This document shows positions 63,853 through 64,000 of a stretch of 64,000 nucleotides of DNA, piece after piece (position 1 is the first letter of the stretch; each line of letters starts with the position of its first letter). Position numbers and translations under genes: made by a program. The stretch covers positions 3,070,645-3,134,644 of the forward strand of contig CP022114.1 in assembly GCA_002211745.1 (NCBI GenBank), read 5' to 3'. Source of the stretch: Kluyvera genomosp. 3 (lineage in GTDB: Bacteria; Pseudomonadota; Gammaproteobacteria; Enterobacterales; Enterobacteriaceae). The notes below the pieces were generated by a model, which was not told where the DNA came from, made no database searches, and saw nothing but the letters and a program-made list of their open reading frames with translations.

Positions 63853-64000
63853 TTACTTCTGAATGCGGTCAAGTTGCACTTTATCCGCCGCCTGCGCCTT
63901 ATCGGCCAGCCCCTGGAACTGAGACGGATCGTAGTAGGAGGCGGGGCCGGAAGCTGCTGCATATCATCACCGGGGTAGATTTGCAGCGCCCCCAGACGCG
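63853..64000 (-). CDS. C-terminal end of an unidentified protein (5' part outside window)
   Basis: The minus strand is open from 64000 to a TAA at 63853-63855. Allowing one lost G near 63949, the readable end is RLGALQIYPGDDMQQLPGPAS followed by YYDPSQFQGLADKAQAADKV and QLDRIQK. No family can be assigned from about 48 residues. Confidence 0.45.

Overview
The window looks like a chromosomal stretch of an enterobacterium of the Klebsiella/Raoultella type. Reasons: GC-rich coding DNA with ATGA-coupled operons, a FosA with the Klebsiella residue spacing, a type II choline TMA-lyase microcompartment locus, an AnsP nearly identical to the enterobacterial asparagine permease, REP-type repeats and an aryl polyene cluster. 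Species is inference. Layout: (1) 1-2251: partial TetR regulator, a CadC/FidL-like membrane regulator pair, fosA on the minus strand. (2) 2700-13586: choline-utilisation (cut) microcompartment operon: three near-identical BMC-H shell genes, acylating aldehyde dehydrogenase, vertex protein, alcohol dehydrogenase, glycyl-radical CutC, activase CutD, a tailed BMC-H, a PduL-type phosphotransacylase, a flavoprotein-like gene and two SMR transporters. (3) 14264-15785: membrane diguanylate cyclase. (4) 16146-24824: probable oligo-uronate (oligoalginate-like) locus: TRAP transporter, PL17-like lyase, FadR-type regulator, sodium-solute symporter and SDR reductase, with repeated TTAGT-CAT-ACTAA operators. 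(5) 25002-26563: CSS-EAL phosphodiesterase, followed by small genes. (6) 27902-36978: an oxidoreductase island: SDR, two AraC regulators, NIPSNAP protein, old-yellow-enzyme, KstD-like flavoprotein, and a 920-residue fusion of a BenC-like 2Fe-2S/FAD/NAD reductase, an FCD ligand-sensor domain and a cytochrome P450. (7) 37222-51347: a full aryl polyene pigment operon (apeC to apeR order) ending in a phosphopantetheinyl transferase. (8) 51753-55706: scsABC-like thiol/copper operon that ends in dsbG. (9) 55860-60386: beta-barrel protein, secreted SurE-like nucleotidase, secreted histidine phosphatase, OprD-like porin. (10) 60431-64000: ansP and cell-envelope proteins of unknown role.

Quality warning: about half of the genes are interrupted, and every interruption I resolved is a single-base deletion, mostly one G or C lost from a run of four or five (a few A/T runs too). 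I resolved roughly 60 deletions and no insertions, and restoring them gives proteins of normal family length. I therefore treat these genes as intact and the breaks as sequencing or assembly errors; spans below cover the full restored gene.

How it works together: the cut locus would ferment choline to trimethylamine plus acetaldehyde inside a shell, then to ethanol and acetyl phosphate; the uronate locus imports and cleaves oligosaccharides and reduces the product; the ape locus makes and exports an outer-membrane polyene. The reductase-FCD-P450 fusion and its AraC/KstD/OYE neighbours are the part that I cannot match to a known pathway.
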